From: Torreya grandis
Lineage: Eukaryota > Streptophyta > Pinopsida > Cupressales > Taxaceae
Direction: 5' to 3'
Assembly: GCA_037957365.1 (NCBI GenBank)
Contig: JARHVA010004904.1
Coordinates: forward strand, 697,501-761,500
Length of the DNA: 64,000 bases
Positions within the stretch are counted from its first letter, which is position 1. Every line of letters starts with the position of its first letter. The translations under genes and the position numbers were made by a program. Below are positions 34,097 through 46,109 of the stretch, one piece after another. The notes beneath the pieces were generated by a model, which was not told the DNA's origin, searched no databases, and was given only the letters and a program-made list of their open reading frames with translations.

Positions 34097-34632
34097 TGAT
34101 CCGGACAACAATTCAGATGACAATTCGGGTGATGGGTCCACCCCATTTGATGGCAGAACTTTCGGGAGCCATAAATTTTGCACCGTAGCTCCAATTGACT
34201 CACCGTTTGAACCGTTGGAAAGATAATAATGAGGGGAACATCGTGAGATGGCATGAGCTCCACTTAATAAAATTTTACCCCCTAAAACCCAATGAAAGTG
34301 TCTTAAATTTTAATTTTAGTAGTGCAGTCTAAAAATAGTAAGTTTCTAAAAATAGTAATTTCTCAAATTATGTATTGTTGTAAATCATGGAAGTCAAACC
34401 AATTCATCTCCCTCAATATTGGTGACCTTCCATATCCTCCCCAAACCTTCAAAACATGTATAAATGAAGATGTAACCTGAAATGGAAATCAAACATCTCT
34501 TCTCAGAGATAAACATATGTTTGGGTCTACAATTTTGATAAATAAAACATCTCTTTTCAGAGATAACATTATTTGAATTATGTTGTTCTTATTTCTGAAT
34601 TATATTTCAACCAAAGATTTTTGAGTTTTGGA
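34097..34632 (+). repeat. 5' LTR of element E
   Basis: Direct repeat of 36435-36970. A possible TATA box (GTATAAATGAAG) is at about 34458. Confidence 0.88.
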
Positions 34633-34675
34633 TTAGTGGTATTAGAGCAGCTTGTCTTGAGAGTGTATGATCCCA

Positions 34676-36082
34676 AGGATGAGGTCAGGCTACAAGAAGC
34701 TTGGGTGGGAAATAACAGAGCTTCCAAATTTTCCACCTGTTCACTCCAAACGACTTCAAATGGTAGATGACACTAATACATCTAGTCCTTTCAAGGAAAT
34801 GGTGAATGAAGCCCTCCAATGGCAACAAGTGTAGATGCTACAATATTTTTCCCAAATTCTTCAAACACTTTCGATGGGAAATCCTAGCTCCATGGCTCCA
34901 CTTCCTGGCTCCTCAACTAGGGAACGTCCTTTCAGTGCCCCAACACCCTTCAAGGTCCAGGTAAATTTTGATATTCCTACATTTGAAGGAAAAATCAATG
35001 TCGATGTAGTAGAAAAATGGTTGGATCAATTATCTTCCTACTTATTTGTAAATAAGTTCACCAATGGAGAAAATATTACTTTTTCTCTTTTGAAATCAAC
35101 ATTGCCTATGAAAAACTAGTGGGAAGTGTAAAAAAAGAGGTTCAGTATAGATGACATTGGCCTTGAGGTAGAACCTACCTAGGATAATTTTGTGGAAGTA
35201 GTGAAAGAAGAATACTACCCCATTTGAGCATATGAAGATCTGTATATAGAGTGGCAACAACTTCACCAAGGTAAGGAACAATCTGTTTAAGATTACACTG
35301 ACATTTTTCATTCTTTATCTACGAGATTGGGTATCCAAGAAAGTGAGAAACATAAGTTTCTCAAATATCGTGGCAGACTGCAATGGTACATATGAGGAGA
35401 AATCGAACTCTTCAATTTGGAAACCACTGATGAGGCATACAAGTTTGTAGTGAAGATTGAGTAGAAGCATGGAAGAATGAATATAAAGAATCAATCTTCG
35501 AAATGGAAAAGTGACAAAGAAGGTCAAACATGAGGCCAAAATTGGAAGCAAAAGGAAGGAAAGACTGGTAAGTGGTGTGATTATCACAAACCTAGAACTC
35601 ACTCCAAAGAAGAATGTCAAGCTATCAAATCACTAATTTTTGAGTCACAATCCTCTGCTCTACCTCATATAGACCCTGTAGTCGAAGAGGTTGAAGAAGA
35701 AATTATAGATGCTGATCCTAAAGCCATTGTTGCTTCATCACAAACACATGACAAGATGCTAGATGACAAGGAAAGGTTGTTTCACTCTAAGTTATGGGTG
35801 AAAGGTAAGCCTCTACATTCCATTCTTGATATTGGAAGTCAAAAGAATTTAATATTTGTTGATGTTGTGAAAATCCTAAATCTATCTATGAAACCTCACC
35901 CAAAACCATATAGTATTGGATGGTTGAGTCCATGGAGAAACCTCCGTGTTACCCACCAATGTCTTCTCTCATATGCAATACAACCTTTCCAAGATGAGGT
36001 CTTATATGATGTGGTCAATCTAGATGTTTGTGATGTACTCTTTGGTCAGCCATTCATGTATGATCGACATGGTATATATTAA
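34676..36082 (+). pseudogene. Gag and protease of element E
   Basis: Gag core: FDIPTFEGKINVDVVEKWLD (about 34965-35025), then matrix/capsid-like pieces in one frame with stops. A Cys-His box WCDYHKPRTHSKEEC (about 35575-35615) is unusual because only Cys and His at shorter spacing remain. Protease: SILDIGSQKNLIF (about 35820-35860), where DSG has become DIG. DVLFGQPFMYDRH (about 36030-36070) corresponds to the protease end. Motifs suggest a chromovirus-like gypsy. Confidence 0.75.
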
Positions 36083-36289
36083 TCAAGAACTAGAAGGATC
36101 ACTCTCACTCTTGGAACATGGTGCTATAGGGTACCAGAAGTACCACCTTCTACAGTTGTCTCTCTGATTAGTGCCAAGAATTTTTTTTCATGGTGGTCAA
36201 GCCACAGGAATCCAAAAGGACTGATGTTACAACCCTGACTACACAAACAACACAACAACATAAGCAAATAGATATTGAGTTGAAGAAGT

Positions 36290-36420
36290 TCACAACCTTC
36301 CATCCATAGACTGATGGGCAGATAAATATGGTGAACAATCGGGTATGCAACAGGAATCAAATCAAAGTAAAACTACCACACTTGATGAAAAATCTTGATG
36401 CAATGGAGACCATTTCTTCT
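36290..36420 (+). pseudogene. Integrase scrap of element E
   Basis: The + strand reads FHP*TDGQINMVNN (about 36297-36340), the HPQTDGQTEVVNR stretch around the catalytic Glu of chromovirus integrase. Asn stands where Glu is expected. It directly follows protease-side sequence, marking an internal deletion. Confidence 0.7.
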
Positions 36421-36434
36421 CAAGGAGGGAGGAA

Positions 36435-36970
36435 TGATCTAGACAACAATTTAGATGACAATTCAGGTGATGGGTCCACCCCATTTGATGGCAGAACTTA
36501 TAGGAGCCATAACTTTTGCACTGTAGCTCCAATTGACTCGTCATTTGAATCGTTGGAAAGCTAATAATGAGGGAAACATAGTGAGATGGCATGAGCTTTG
36601 ATCAATGAATTTTGACCCCCTAAAACCCAACAGAAGTGTCCTAAATTTCAATTTTAGTAATGCAGTCTAAAAATAGTAAGTTTTTAAAAATAATAATTCC
36701 TCGAATTATGTATTGTTGTAAATCATGGAAGTCAGACCAATTCATCTCCCTCGAGATTGGTGACCTTCCATTTCCTCCCCACACCTTCAAAACATGTATA
36801 AATGAAGATGTAACCTGAAATGGAAATCAGACATCTCTTCTCAGAGATAAGCATATGTTTGGGTCTGTAATTTTGATAAATAAAACATCTCTTTTCAGAG
36901 ATAACATTATTTGAATTATGTTGTTCTTATTTCTGAATTATATTTCAACCAAAGCTTTTTGAGTTTTGGA
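36435..36970 (+). repeat. 3' LTR of element E
   Basis: Matches 34097-34632 over its full length. PMD sequence resumes after it on the - strand. Confidence 0.88.
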
Positions 36971-37072
36971 TAAATGACCTCCTCTATATGTGACCAATCC
37001 ATTATGATCATCCCTCGATGAATCTTTGGGAAAATATGAGGCACTCGATCTTGCATCTAAATATGATCCCAT
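36971..37072 (-). pseudogene. Antisense PMD gene of element B, N-terminal piece
   Basis: A - strand ATG at 37072 opens MGSYLDARSSASYFPKDSSR and runs into element E at 36970; the frame goes on at 34096. The three pieces sum to about 1.76 kb (about 587 codons), a normal size for a PMD protein. The start is the first ATG in a plausible place, not proven. Confidence 0.55.
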
Positions 37073-38777
37073 GTCTGTAAGGTTTGTTAATAAACAAAAT
37101 TTGGTCACTAACACATTTTTTACCTATATGAACTATATCACCCTCTTCTTATCTTACACTATTTTACCCATTTTCCTTCCAATAGTACCCTTTACCCATC
37201 CATCAAAACCTATAACTTGGCACTATTACTTATCAAAACCTTGACATTTCATTTAAAACATTATTTTTAACTTGAAATCAGACAATTAACACATTTAGTA
37301 TGCCTCAAAAACTTCAAAACATTCCACAAAACTCCTTTTACCCTAAGAGAACATCGATGGTCACTATGACTATCGATGGTTAGATAGTCATTCTACTGAT
37401 GGTTCTTGACTATTGATGGTCAGTATGACTACTAACAATCATTATGTGTGACCACCGATGGAACACAACTCTAACTTATCCACCCCAAAACACCTAAATT
37501 TACCCAAATATTTCTAAATTTCTAACTCTACCCATCCCCTAACCTACCCTAGCTAACCTACCCTTCCCAATTTAGAAACTAACCCAAAAATTTCACTTGA
37601 AACCAATAAAACCCTAACCTAAGGGAAGAACCAACCAAACCCAAGTTTACACCCAAACATCAATTAACTAAACTACTAATTTCCATGCAAAACCAAAACA
37701 CACCTACACTACTAATTTTAATGCATCTCCTACGTCATTCCTTGATGATCATTGAGGAGGAATCAGGGGACCTAATACCCATCCTCATCCATATCCACAC
37801 CCACCCTACATCCTTATTGGTATGATTGGTCTACTCAGTAATCAACTAATCACTAGCAATCACTATAAATAGAGCTCTTGAAAAAAACACCAAACTCTCA
37901 TTATTTACATTCAAAACAAGAAAATGATTTCATTCGACTCATTCAACACTATTGTTTGCACACTTTTAGGATTTTTACTTGATCATGATGGTTAGGGTGA
38001 CCATCGACAGTCGACCTAAAGAGTCTTGACCATTGATGGTTAGGATCTTGGGACTTATTTTCCCACCAAAATAATAATGTTTTTTCACAAATTTTTGACA
38101 CACTAAACCAAGCACCCACCCATATATATTACCTTATCTACCCACCTTGACCAACCACCTTATCACCTTGCCATTGGTCCATTTCAACCAAACCTAGCAC
38201 ACATTTTATAATGACTTATGCCTAGTAATTTTGACTAGAATGACAAAAATTACCATGTTGACCAATTTTTGAACTTGAACTACCTTGTCCACACTTGACC
38301 AATTAGTGTTTTCTCAGAAACACTTCCTACCTTGGATACCCATGACTTCACTTGACCAATTTTTATTTTCCCTAGGAGCACTTCCTACCTCATATACTCA
38401 TGAAATCACATACCTTTCCTAGGATAATTACATTTATGAGTGTTCCCAATTACCATGCCTAAATTTGGTTACATAAACCACTTTTTATTTATCCTTCTAG
38501 TATTGACCTTCATTTTTACCAATTATGACAACCTAGTCAATGCACAATCTTGGCTATCACACTTTTTTTACACTTTGTGCACATGTTTTTGCTATAGACC
38601 CCAACTTGTAACATTCACCTTTCATCATCACCTTCACCACTTATCAAATACACACCTAATTATATTTTACCTCATTTACTCCTAGTTTGAGGGGGGAAAC
38701 CTCCTCCCATGCTCAGGGTAATCAAACCTTCGACTCGTAATTCATTTTTATTTTGCAGCTTATTGATAAACACTACA
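37073..38777 (+). other. Element B 3' region between PMD start and polypurine tract
   Basis: No domain on either strand. It holds two groups of ATCGAT-type palindromes (37349-37465 and about 37985-38045) around a TATA-like site, and from about 38200 aligns with element A's 3' region. Upstream (on the - strand) of the PMD ATG, it is the natural place for the antisense gene's promoter. Confidence 0.55.
37349..38045. promoter_or_regulatory. Palindrome groups around an internal TATA-like site
   Basis: ACATCGATGGTCAC (37349), ACTATCGATGGTTAG (about 37371), and others to 37465, then TATAAATAG at about 37864-37872 and GACCATCGACAGTCGA near 38000. The order array-TATA-array copies that of the LTR of this family. 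The TATA motif reads well on the + strand; on the - strand it reads CTATTTATAG. Its direction of use is unknown. Confidence 0.35.
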
Positions 38778-38791
38778 TAAAAGGGGGAAAA
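38778..38791 (+). other. Polypurine tract of element B
   Basis: ATAAAAGGGGGAAAA sits immediately before the LTR start TGTAGACATT. Confidence 0.85.
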
Positions 38792-40109
38792 TGTAGACAT
38801 TAGAAATCCACATAGATGGTTCTAAATTTTTTAATTCTCTTGGACCACCTTATAACCCTTTTAGGCCTAGCCTTGATCGTTCAACCCCAAACCTACCTAA
38901 CACTAGTCAATTTGACCTAATGACTTAACCCACCTTTTAACTCAAATGATCTTATCCATTAATAGCTAATGGTCCCCCTAATCATTAATTGTCACCTTGA
39001 CCACCGATGGTCAAGTTACAACATTTAAACCAACTTAACTGACCCTTCACTCTAACTTACTTTTTTTTAATTAGAATGTCTAATTTATGTGTGAGCCCAT
39101 GTATGTCAAAGTTAAAATTAGACAACAAGTTAGACCCCTTGTTAATGTCTTGTTACACCTCTCCTTCCTTGCCTATAATAAGAGAGGATTAGGAGGTGAA
39201 AGAAAATATGCATGAATTTAAGAGATTTTACATCTAAAGTTTCTTTATAGGTCACTTCTTATAGTAATCCAATGATCCAACCATCACGTTAGAGAGCCAA
39301 CTTGCCACCACCATTTATCCGATAGCCAAGTACTGTTACTCTACTAGAATCATGCCATACTCCACCAATGATATAATCACCTCAACCATTCATCAGATCA
39401 ACCTATAATAAGATAAGTATTTTTTTTCAGTCTATTAATTACTTTATTTCCATTTCATAATCAATCTAACAAAAACCAATATCCTAGAATTACCTTCTAT
39501 GATCACTTCAATTTGACCTTTTATCACTTAAAACCAACACACAATAATTGTTGATGGTCATCCTAACCATCCATGGTCTATCCAACCAATGATGATTGCC
39601 TCAACCACTGACAATAACCTCAACCACTAATGGTCACACCAACCACCGATGGTTACTATGGCATAAAATAATAGCAATCTATTTTCATCCAGCTACCCTC
39701 AACCAAATCCAAATTTTTTTTCATCTGCCTATTTACAGACCTCCAACCTATTTTTTAAACCATAACCAAATTATTTATCATTAGTATTGACCAAGTTATT
39801 TCTATATTAGTCATTTTAGTCTATTTCTTTATCAAGCATTTCTTATATTTCATTTTAGTGCCATTTGATTATTGATGCAAGTACTTTATCTTATGTTTTC
39901 TAAACTTAATTATTTAAAATATGTGGATTGATAGCTCCCAAAAAAGCTATTGCTTTTAGGATCTATCTAGTGCTAGGTAATCCACCCAACTATCTATCTA
40001 ACCAACCATTTGCTTTAGTGTTATCTTATTTATAGGTCACCCTCCCAAGCCAAAGAGGAGCTCTTCATAATCATCTAATTCAACATGCACACAACCAAAT
40101 AAGTTTTTC

Positions 40110-41035
40110 TATTGGAAATATTATCATTGATGTCAAAGGTCTAACATTATTGGTGACAAAGGCCCCATAGCATTTAATGTCTAAAGGTGTTTTTAATGTT
40201 CATATTTTGGCTAAAGTGTGATAATATTTATTAAATATTAATGAAGATATTTTTGGTTGCATAAAATCAAAATATGGCCCATAAATAATTCAAAGAGTCA
40301 TTAAGTGAAGACAAAAAAGGGAAGGGCACATTTTCCCATGAAAGGTCACCTTGAGGAATTGAAAAAGTCACCAAGATAAATACAAAAGGGGAAAGGATGC
40401 ATTTGCTCATGATGGGTCACCATATTAATTTTCAAATGAAAGGATTTGAAGGGTCATGTAAGTTTGGCACCATTTTTCATGTGGATTGAAGGGTCACAAA
40501 GGGTGAATGCCAAAGGTCATTTGGAAAGATATAAAAGGAGGCTTGGGAAGCCATTTTAAAAATGCAAGAGTGTGCATAGTTTGTTATTGTTTTATATAAG
40601 AAAAGAGGAGAGAAGAGAAAGATATATAGTAGAGTTATATCATTTGTTGAGAAAGCAACATTGAGAGATATTTGTGTTTTACAAAAGAGGGGTTGGTGTT
40701 CCTATGAGTTGGTGCTCATAAATAGTTATTGTGTTGGTGCTCGATAAAGGTGTTGGTGCTCCTAAAAGTTGGTGCTTGTGAAAATTTTAATTTAAGTTGG
40801 TGCTAATTCATATACTTGAGATTATTCTCTATGGTTTTTATCACATTGGATTTCCATGTAAAAAGTTGGTGTCTCTCTCTCTTGTGTGTTGCATGTTATT
40901 ATTTCAATTTTATTACATATCTTGAATGTATGATTAAGTGGTTGAAGAAAAGAAATCAGATTAAGTAAAAGTTTTAAATGATATATGATTTACTGATTTC
41001 ACCCCTCCCCCTCTTAGTATATCCTATGCTTAACA
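40110..41035 (+). repeat. 5' LTR of Copia G, with GTTGGTGCTC repeats
   Basis: Matches 45121-46044. GTTGGTG recurs at 40692, 40708, 40733, 40752, 40768 and 40796, irregularly spaced (16-28 bp) and not palindromic. Confidence 0.92.
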
Positions 41036-41089
41036 ATTGGCATCAGAGTAGATTATTTTGGAAAGAGTTTAACAGCTTGAAGGTATATC

Positions 41090-42115
41090 AGGGAAAGCAG
41101 GATGGTTGGATCACATGAAGGGTTTTCTAAAAATAAATCACCTTTTTTTAATGGTGATAATGATGAAAAAAAGCCTACATATAAGAATAAATTCAAAGAC
41201 ATTCAATAAGGGATTTAAGAAGAAGAGTTTATATTCTAAAGATCCTAGCTCAACTGAAGATAGTGGAGTTAGTGACTTAGATGAAGAAGAGATTCTATTT
41301 ATGACCATACATGAAGATGCCTCTATAAGAAAAATTATAGATGATCAAGAAGAGGAACATGATGAAGTTGAGGTGAATCTGGAAGGAAAACTCATATGTG
41401 CCTTAGAATAATTAAAAGCTCTTGAGTAGAAAAAATAAAGATTGAATCTCCAAATCAAGAAAAATGAAAGAGTCAAAGGAAATAATTGAAGATCTACAAG
41501 CACACATTGAAGAAGCCAAAAATAGTGGAAATCTAACAGCTTAATTATAAAAAGTAAGTAAATAATGTAAAAGGTATGTTGTTGAAATTTCCTCTTTAAA
41601 AGAAGATATTGAGAAAACAAATAAAGTAGTCAATGATAAAGTTTTCAATGATTCAAAATTTGAGAATAACACTAACATGTTGAATAAGATATTAGAAATT
41701 CAAAAATTAATATCAGATAAGATAAGTATCAGATTTGAAAATAAAAAGAGCTATGTTGAATCCCTTAAAAAAGAGGAAATAAAAAGGGAAGAAGTTAGGA
41801 ATGCAGAGGACAACTCAAACAAAGAAGGCTAGAAGGAATACAGATACAAAAGACAACCAAGTCAAAGATATACAAATCAAAACAAGTTCTATTTTCATGG
41901 TTATTATTTTTATTGTAATGGTTATGGTCATAATAAAATGGACTATTGGAAAAGAGCTAATAATTTTAGAAATAAGGAGAAAGAAACTCATGCAGAGTCA
42001 AACAAAAGACACAACTCTTTTACTCCTCTATCAAGATTTGATGAAGAGGCCATAATATGTTACAAGTTCAATAATTTTGAAAACATGGCCTAAAATTGTA
42101 GAAGTATGTTTGAGT
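41090..42115 (+). pseudogene. Gag of Copia G
   Basis: Charged, coiled-coil-like translation with an acidic stretch (DSGVSDLDEEEILF, about 41260-41300). The zinc knuckle is eroded: CYKFNNFENMA*NC at about 42057-42098 has lost the second Cys and the His. Frames shift several times. Confidence 0.7.
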
Positions 42116-42244
42116 CAGTCAAGAAGGACCAGATTTTCAAGGATCCATTCATCAAAAAGAAAGTTTAGATAGGTTTATGGTAGAAGAAATAACTTAAAAA
42201 GATTATGTTAGTCTAGACAACTTTGCATGAAAGAAATGAATAAA

Positions 42245-43640
42245 AGTCATGGTTCATTAACGGTGAATGTTCAAAGCACATGATAGGAGACAAGGGCAAG
42301 TTCATAACTCTAAAGAATATCAATGGTGGCATACTAAAATTTGAAGATAATACCACTACCAAAATAGCCAAAAAAGGTACATTAAGTTTGGATAATGGTA
42401 GAACTAAGACTGCAAATATTCTATATGTAGAAAGTCTTAAGAATAATCTATTGAGTGTAAGTCAAATGTGTGATCAGGGACACATACTAAAGTTTTATGC
42501 AAAAGTTTATGAAATTAGGAGAAAATATTTATATGTGTTGATTGTAGATGCTCAAAGGATAGGAAATAATTTATATTTGTTATTAGATATCAAATGTCAA
42601 AGATATTGTTTGATTTAGGTTAAGTAAATTTGGTTATGGCACAAGAGAATGGGACACGTAAATTTTGAAAATATTTTCAACATCAAAAAGAAACAAGAAG
42701 TTAGAGATCTTCTAAATATTACAAATCCCTCCAACATGCTTTGTGAACCATGTCAGCATGGGAAACAGGTTAGAAGATGGTTCAAAACAAAAGAATACTC
42801 AACCACTCAAATGTTAGAGCTTGTTCACACTGATCTATGTGGACCAAACATAACTCAAAGTACTCAAGGTGAGAAATGATTCATATTGCTTATTGATGAT
42901 TTTACACATATGACTTGGGTGATGTCTTTAAATAAAAAATCATAAGCTTTCAATCACTTCAAAGAATTCAAAGATTTAGTTAAGAATAAAATTGGTTTAA
43001 AGATTAAGTGCCTGAGATTATATGAAGGAGGATAATTCATGTTAGATAAGTTTATTGAGTATTGTGAAGATCATGAGATAAAGAGAAATTATTCAGCAAC
43101 CAAAACTCCACAACAAAATGGAGTAGTTGAGAGAAAACATAGAATAGTTCAAGAGATGGCAAGGACAATGCTAAATGAATCCAATATACCATATAAATAT
43201 TGAATAGAGGTAGTAGGTACAATATTTCATATCTATAATAGAGAATTTTTGAGAGTCAGCAGTGATAAGACTCCCTATGAGTTATGGAAAGATAAACTAG
43301 CTACAGTTGATTATTTTAGAGTTTTTGGTAGTAGATGCTTCTTAAAGAGAACTGATGAAAAGATAGATAATTTTGAATCTATAATAGATGAAGGTATATT
43401 TCTTGGATATTATTACAAAATTAAAGCTTATAAATTTTATAACAAAAGAACCATGAAGATTTTTGAAAGTACAAGTGTGAGGATAGATGAAGATTTAACA
43501 CAAAGAGCTAATGATCCAGTAGATACTCCTAAAATCATTAAAGAAGAAAATTTTGAAGAATCAAATAAATATGAGAAGAAGGAGAAAAAAGACACCAAAT
43601 CCCCATTCAAATATGTATATATAAATCATAATGAGAGTGA
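42245..43640 (+). pseudogene. Protease and integrase of Copia G
   Basis: The protease site reads INGECSKHMIGDKGKF (about 42255-42303) where LDSGCSRHMTGD is usual in Sirevirus-like elements, so catalytic Asp is lost. Integrase zinc region: WHKRMGHVNFENIF with CEPCQHGKQ (about 42640-42770). Core: ELVHTDLCGP keeps its Asp (about 42817-42846); the second Asp box reads LRLYEGG (about 43012-43034), so Asp is lost; PQQNGVVERKHR keeps its Glu (about 43108-43143). The C-terminal part RVFGSRCFLKRTDEKIDNFE follows (43319-43380). Confidence 0.85.
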
Positions 43641-43679
43641 CATCATTGGGAATATAAATGAAAGAGTTCACACGAAAAG

Positions 43680-44860
43680 GATAATGATAGATGTCAAGTC
43701 TACTTTTCTAAATGGGAACCTATAAGAGGAGGCCTACATTGAGTAGCTTGAGGGATTTATTCTCTCAAATAATAGTAGTCATGTATGTAGATTGAAGAAC
43801 TGTATGGATTGAAACAAGCTCCCAGAGCTTGGTATGCAAGACTTGATAAGTACCTGTAGGATCAAGGTTTCAAGAGAGGTTTTGCTGACAGTAATCTCTA
43901 CATCAAAATAGAAGATAAAAATCAATTGATTATTGTGTTATATGTTGATGACCTAATATTTGGAGGAAACATTGAAAATATGACAAAATAATTTTATGAT
44001 AACATGCAAAAATAATTTGAGATTTATATGTTTGGAAAATTGCCATTTTTCTTCGGGTTGGAAATATTTTAGTCATATAAAGGAATTTTCATATCTTAAA
44101 ATAAATATGCCAAGGAAATGATAAAAAAATTGGTTTTGAGGATTGTGCACCAATTGGCATATCAATGGGTATAGGGAATAAGGTGAGTAAGGATGAATAT
44201 TCACCTATTGTAGATCAATATTTATATAGATCTATGATTGGTAGTCTTTTATATTTGATAGCATCAAGGCTAGACATCATGCATGTAGTAGGCATGGTTA
44301 TGAGATATCAAGCAGCCCTGAAAGAGAGTCATGTTTAGTCGATGAAGAGAATATTTAGATATGTCAAGGGGACATTGGATTATGGATTGTGGTATCCCAT
44401 AGGTAGAGATTTCACTTTGGTTGCTTATATAAATTTGGATTGGGTGGGTTATTTAGATGATATAAAGAGTACAAGTGGAGGAGATTTCTTCCTCGATGAT
44501 AGCTTAGTATCATGGCTAAGCAAGAAGCAAAACTTAGTACCACTTTCTATAGTTGAAGCATAATATATTGTAGTAGTGTTGTGTTATACTCAAGTGCTTT
44601 GAATGAAGCAAAATCTAGAAGACATCAAGGTAAAATATGATGAACCTATCTCTATTTTTTGTGATAACACAAGTGCTATTAATATTTCTAAGAATCCAGT
44701 GATGCATTAAAGAACAAAACATATTCCTATCATATATCACTTCTTGAGAGAGTAGGTTACAGATTGGGAGGTTAAGTTGGAATATATAAGTACTATAGAA
44801 TAAATTTTAGATATTTTCACAAATGCACTACCAAAGGACACATTCGAGTATCTATGAGAT
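43680..44860 (+). pseudogene. Reverse transcriptase and RNase H of Copia G
   Basis: IDVKSTFLNGNL opens the RT (about 43690-43724), YGLKQAPRAWYARLDKYL follows, and YVDDLIFGG (about 43940-43966) keeps both catalytic Asp. RNase H: KRIFRYVKGTLDYGLWYP (44345), AYINLDWVGY (about 44422) with one Asp changed to Asn, and FCDNTSAINISKNP (about 44660-44700). Stops mainly TAG; several frameshifts. Confidence 0.85.
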
Positions 44861-45120
44861 AAGTTGGGAGTATTTTATTTTACTTATTTCCATTGAAGAT
44901 CATCATCAGTTGAGGGGGATATAAGTGTTAACTCTAGAATAGACCCTTTACCATTCATGTCAAAGGGAGAGAAGTATAGAAATAGGTATAGGATGCTACA
45001 ATAAGGGGGAGTTACTATATGTTTTTCAATTGGCAGTATGTGTAGGCTGGCATGTGTAGTATAGGTTTGTGGATGTGGCAATTTTAGTTTGAGGTTGACA
45101 TCAATGGCAAAGGGGGATAT

Positions 45121-46044
45121 TGTTGGAAATATTGTCATTGATGTTGAAGGTCTAAAATTATTGGTGACAAAGGCCCCATATCATTTAATGTCTAAAGGTG
45201 TTTTTAATGTTCATATTTTGGCTAAATTGCATTAATATTTATTAAATATTAATGAATATGTTTTTGGTTGCATAAAGTCAAAAGAGGGTCCATGAAGAAT
45301 TCAAAGAGTCACCAAGTGAAGCCAAAAGAGGGAAGGGTGCATTTTCCCATGAAGGGTCACCTTGAGGAATTTGAAAAGTCACCAAGATAAAGATAAAAGG
45401 GGAAAGGATGCATTTGCTCATGAAGGGTCACCATGTGACTTTTCAAATGAAAGGATTTGAAGGGTCATGAAAGTTTGGTGCCATTTTTCATGTGGATTGA
45501 AGGGTCATAAAGGATGAATGCCAAAGGTGATTGGGAAAGCTATAAAAGGAGGCTTGGGAAGCTATTTTAAAAATTCAAGAGTGTGCATGATTTGTAATTA
45601 TTTTATATAAGAAAAGAGGAGAGAAGAGAAAGAGATATAGTAGAGTTCTATCATTTGTTGACAAAGCAACATTAAGAGATAGTTGTGTTTTACACAAGAG
45701 GGGTTGGTGCTCCTATGAGTTGGTGAACAAAAATAGTTGTTTTTTTGGTGCTCAATAAAGGGGTTGGTGATCCTACAAGTTAGTGCTTATGAAATTTATA
45801 ATTTGAGTTGGTGCTCATTCATATACTTGATATTGTTCTCCTTGGTTTTTCCCACATTGGGTTTGTACATAAAATGCTAGTGTTTCTCTCTCTGTTATGT
45901 TGTGCATGTTATTATTTTAGTTTTATTGTATATTTTGAATGTATGATTAAGTGGTTAAAGAAAATAAATCAGATTAAGTAAGAGTTTTAAAAGATATATG
46001 ATACACTGATTCACCCCCCCTCTTAATATATCCCATGCTTAACA
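45121..46044 (+). repeat. 3' LTR of Copia G
   Basis: Direct repeat of 40110-41035. GTTGGTG repeats lie at about 45702-45810. Confidence 0.92.
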
Positions 46045-46109
46045 TTTTCAACCATACCTGTATCTAGTTTATTTATTATTCCTCTCTCAAAATATAAGCT
46101 GAAATTCTT

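Larger units (their letters stand above)
34097..36970 (+). mobile_element. Nonautonomous gypsy element with gag-protease only (element E)
   Basis: LTRs of about 536 bp (34097-34632 and 36435-36970), starting TGATCYRGACAACAATT. The primer site TGGTATTAGAGC (34637-34648) is the initiator tRNA-Met type; the polypurine tract CAAGGAGGGAGGAA lies at 36421-36434. The interior of about 1.8 kb goes from gag and protease straight to a scrap of integrase, so reverse transcriptase and RNase H are deleted. No clear target duplication. Inserted in the antisense PMD gene. Confidence 0.85.
40110..46044 (+). mobile_element. Ty1/copia retrotransposon (element G), Sirevirus-like
   Basis: LTRs at 40110-41035 (926 bp) and 45121-46044 (924 bp); target duplication TTTTC at 40105-40109 and 46045-46049. 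The left LTR starts TATTGG, a mutated TGTTGG. The primer site TTGGCATCAGAG (about 41037-41048) is close to the initiator tRNA-Met type. The polypurine tract GCAAAGGGGGATA is at 45107-45119. Coding region is full length in layout but broken by many stops and shifts. Confidence 0.93.
13517..46109 (+). mobile_element. Tat-type Ty3/gypsy element (element B), 5' part outside, heavily nested
   Basis: The pieces of one + strand element can be followed across inserts. They are integrase (13517-14690), 3' region with triple repeat and hairpin (to 15331), antisense PMD gene (16118-16477, 32797-34096, 36971-37072), a further 3' region (37073-38777), a polypurine tract, and a 3' LTR (38792-40109 and 46045 to about 46109). 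Elements D, E and G interrupt it; A lies upstream of the integrase and H at the LTR end. The LTR is the same family as that of element A, so A is a pol-less relative sitting in B. Assembly into one element is inference from continuity across insertion points. Confidence 0.72.
38792..46109 (+). repeat. 3' LTR of element B, split by Copia G
   Basis: LTR sequence is 38792-40109 and 46045 to about 46109. It matches element A's LTR in its start (TGTAGACATTAGAAA), TATA box (TATAATAA, 39174-39181), palindrome groups (38960-39010 and 39545-39660) and the stem near 39925-39983. Its exact end is lost at element H. Confidence 0.75.

Noticed and set aside
34092..36975. Target-site duplication for element E (TAAGA/TAAAT)
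   Set aside because: Two of five bases differ and the LTR edge is ambiguous by a few bases.
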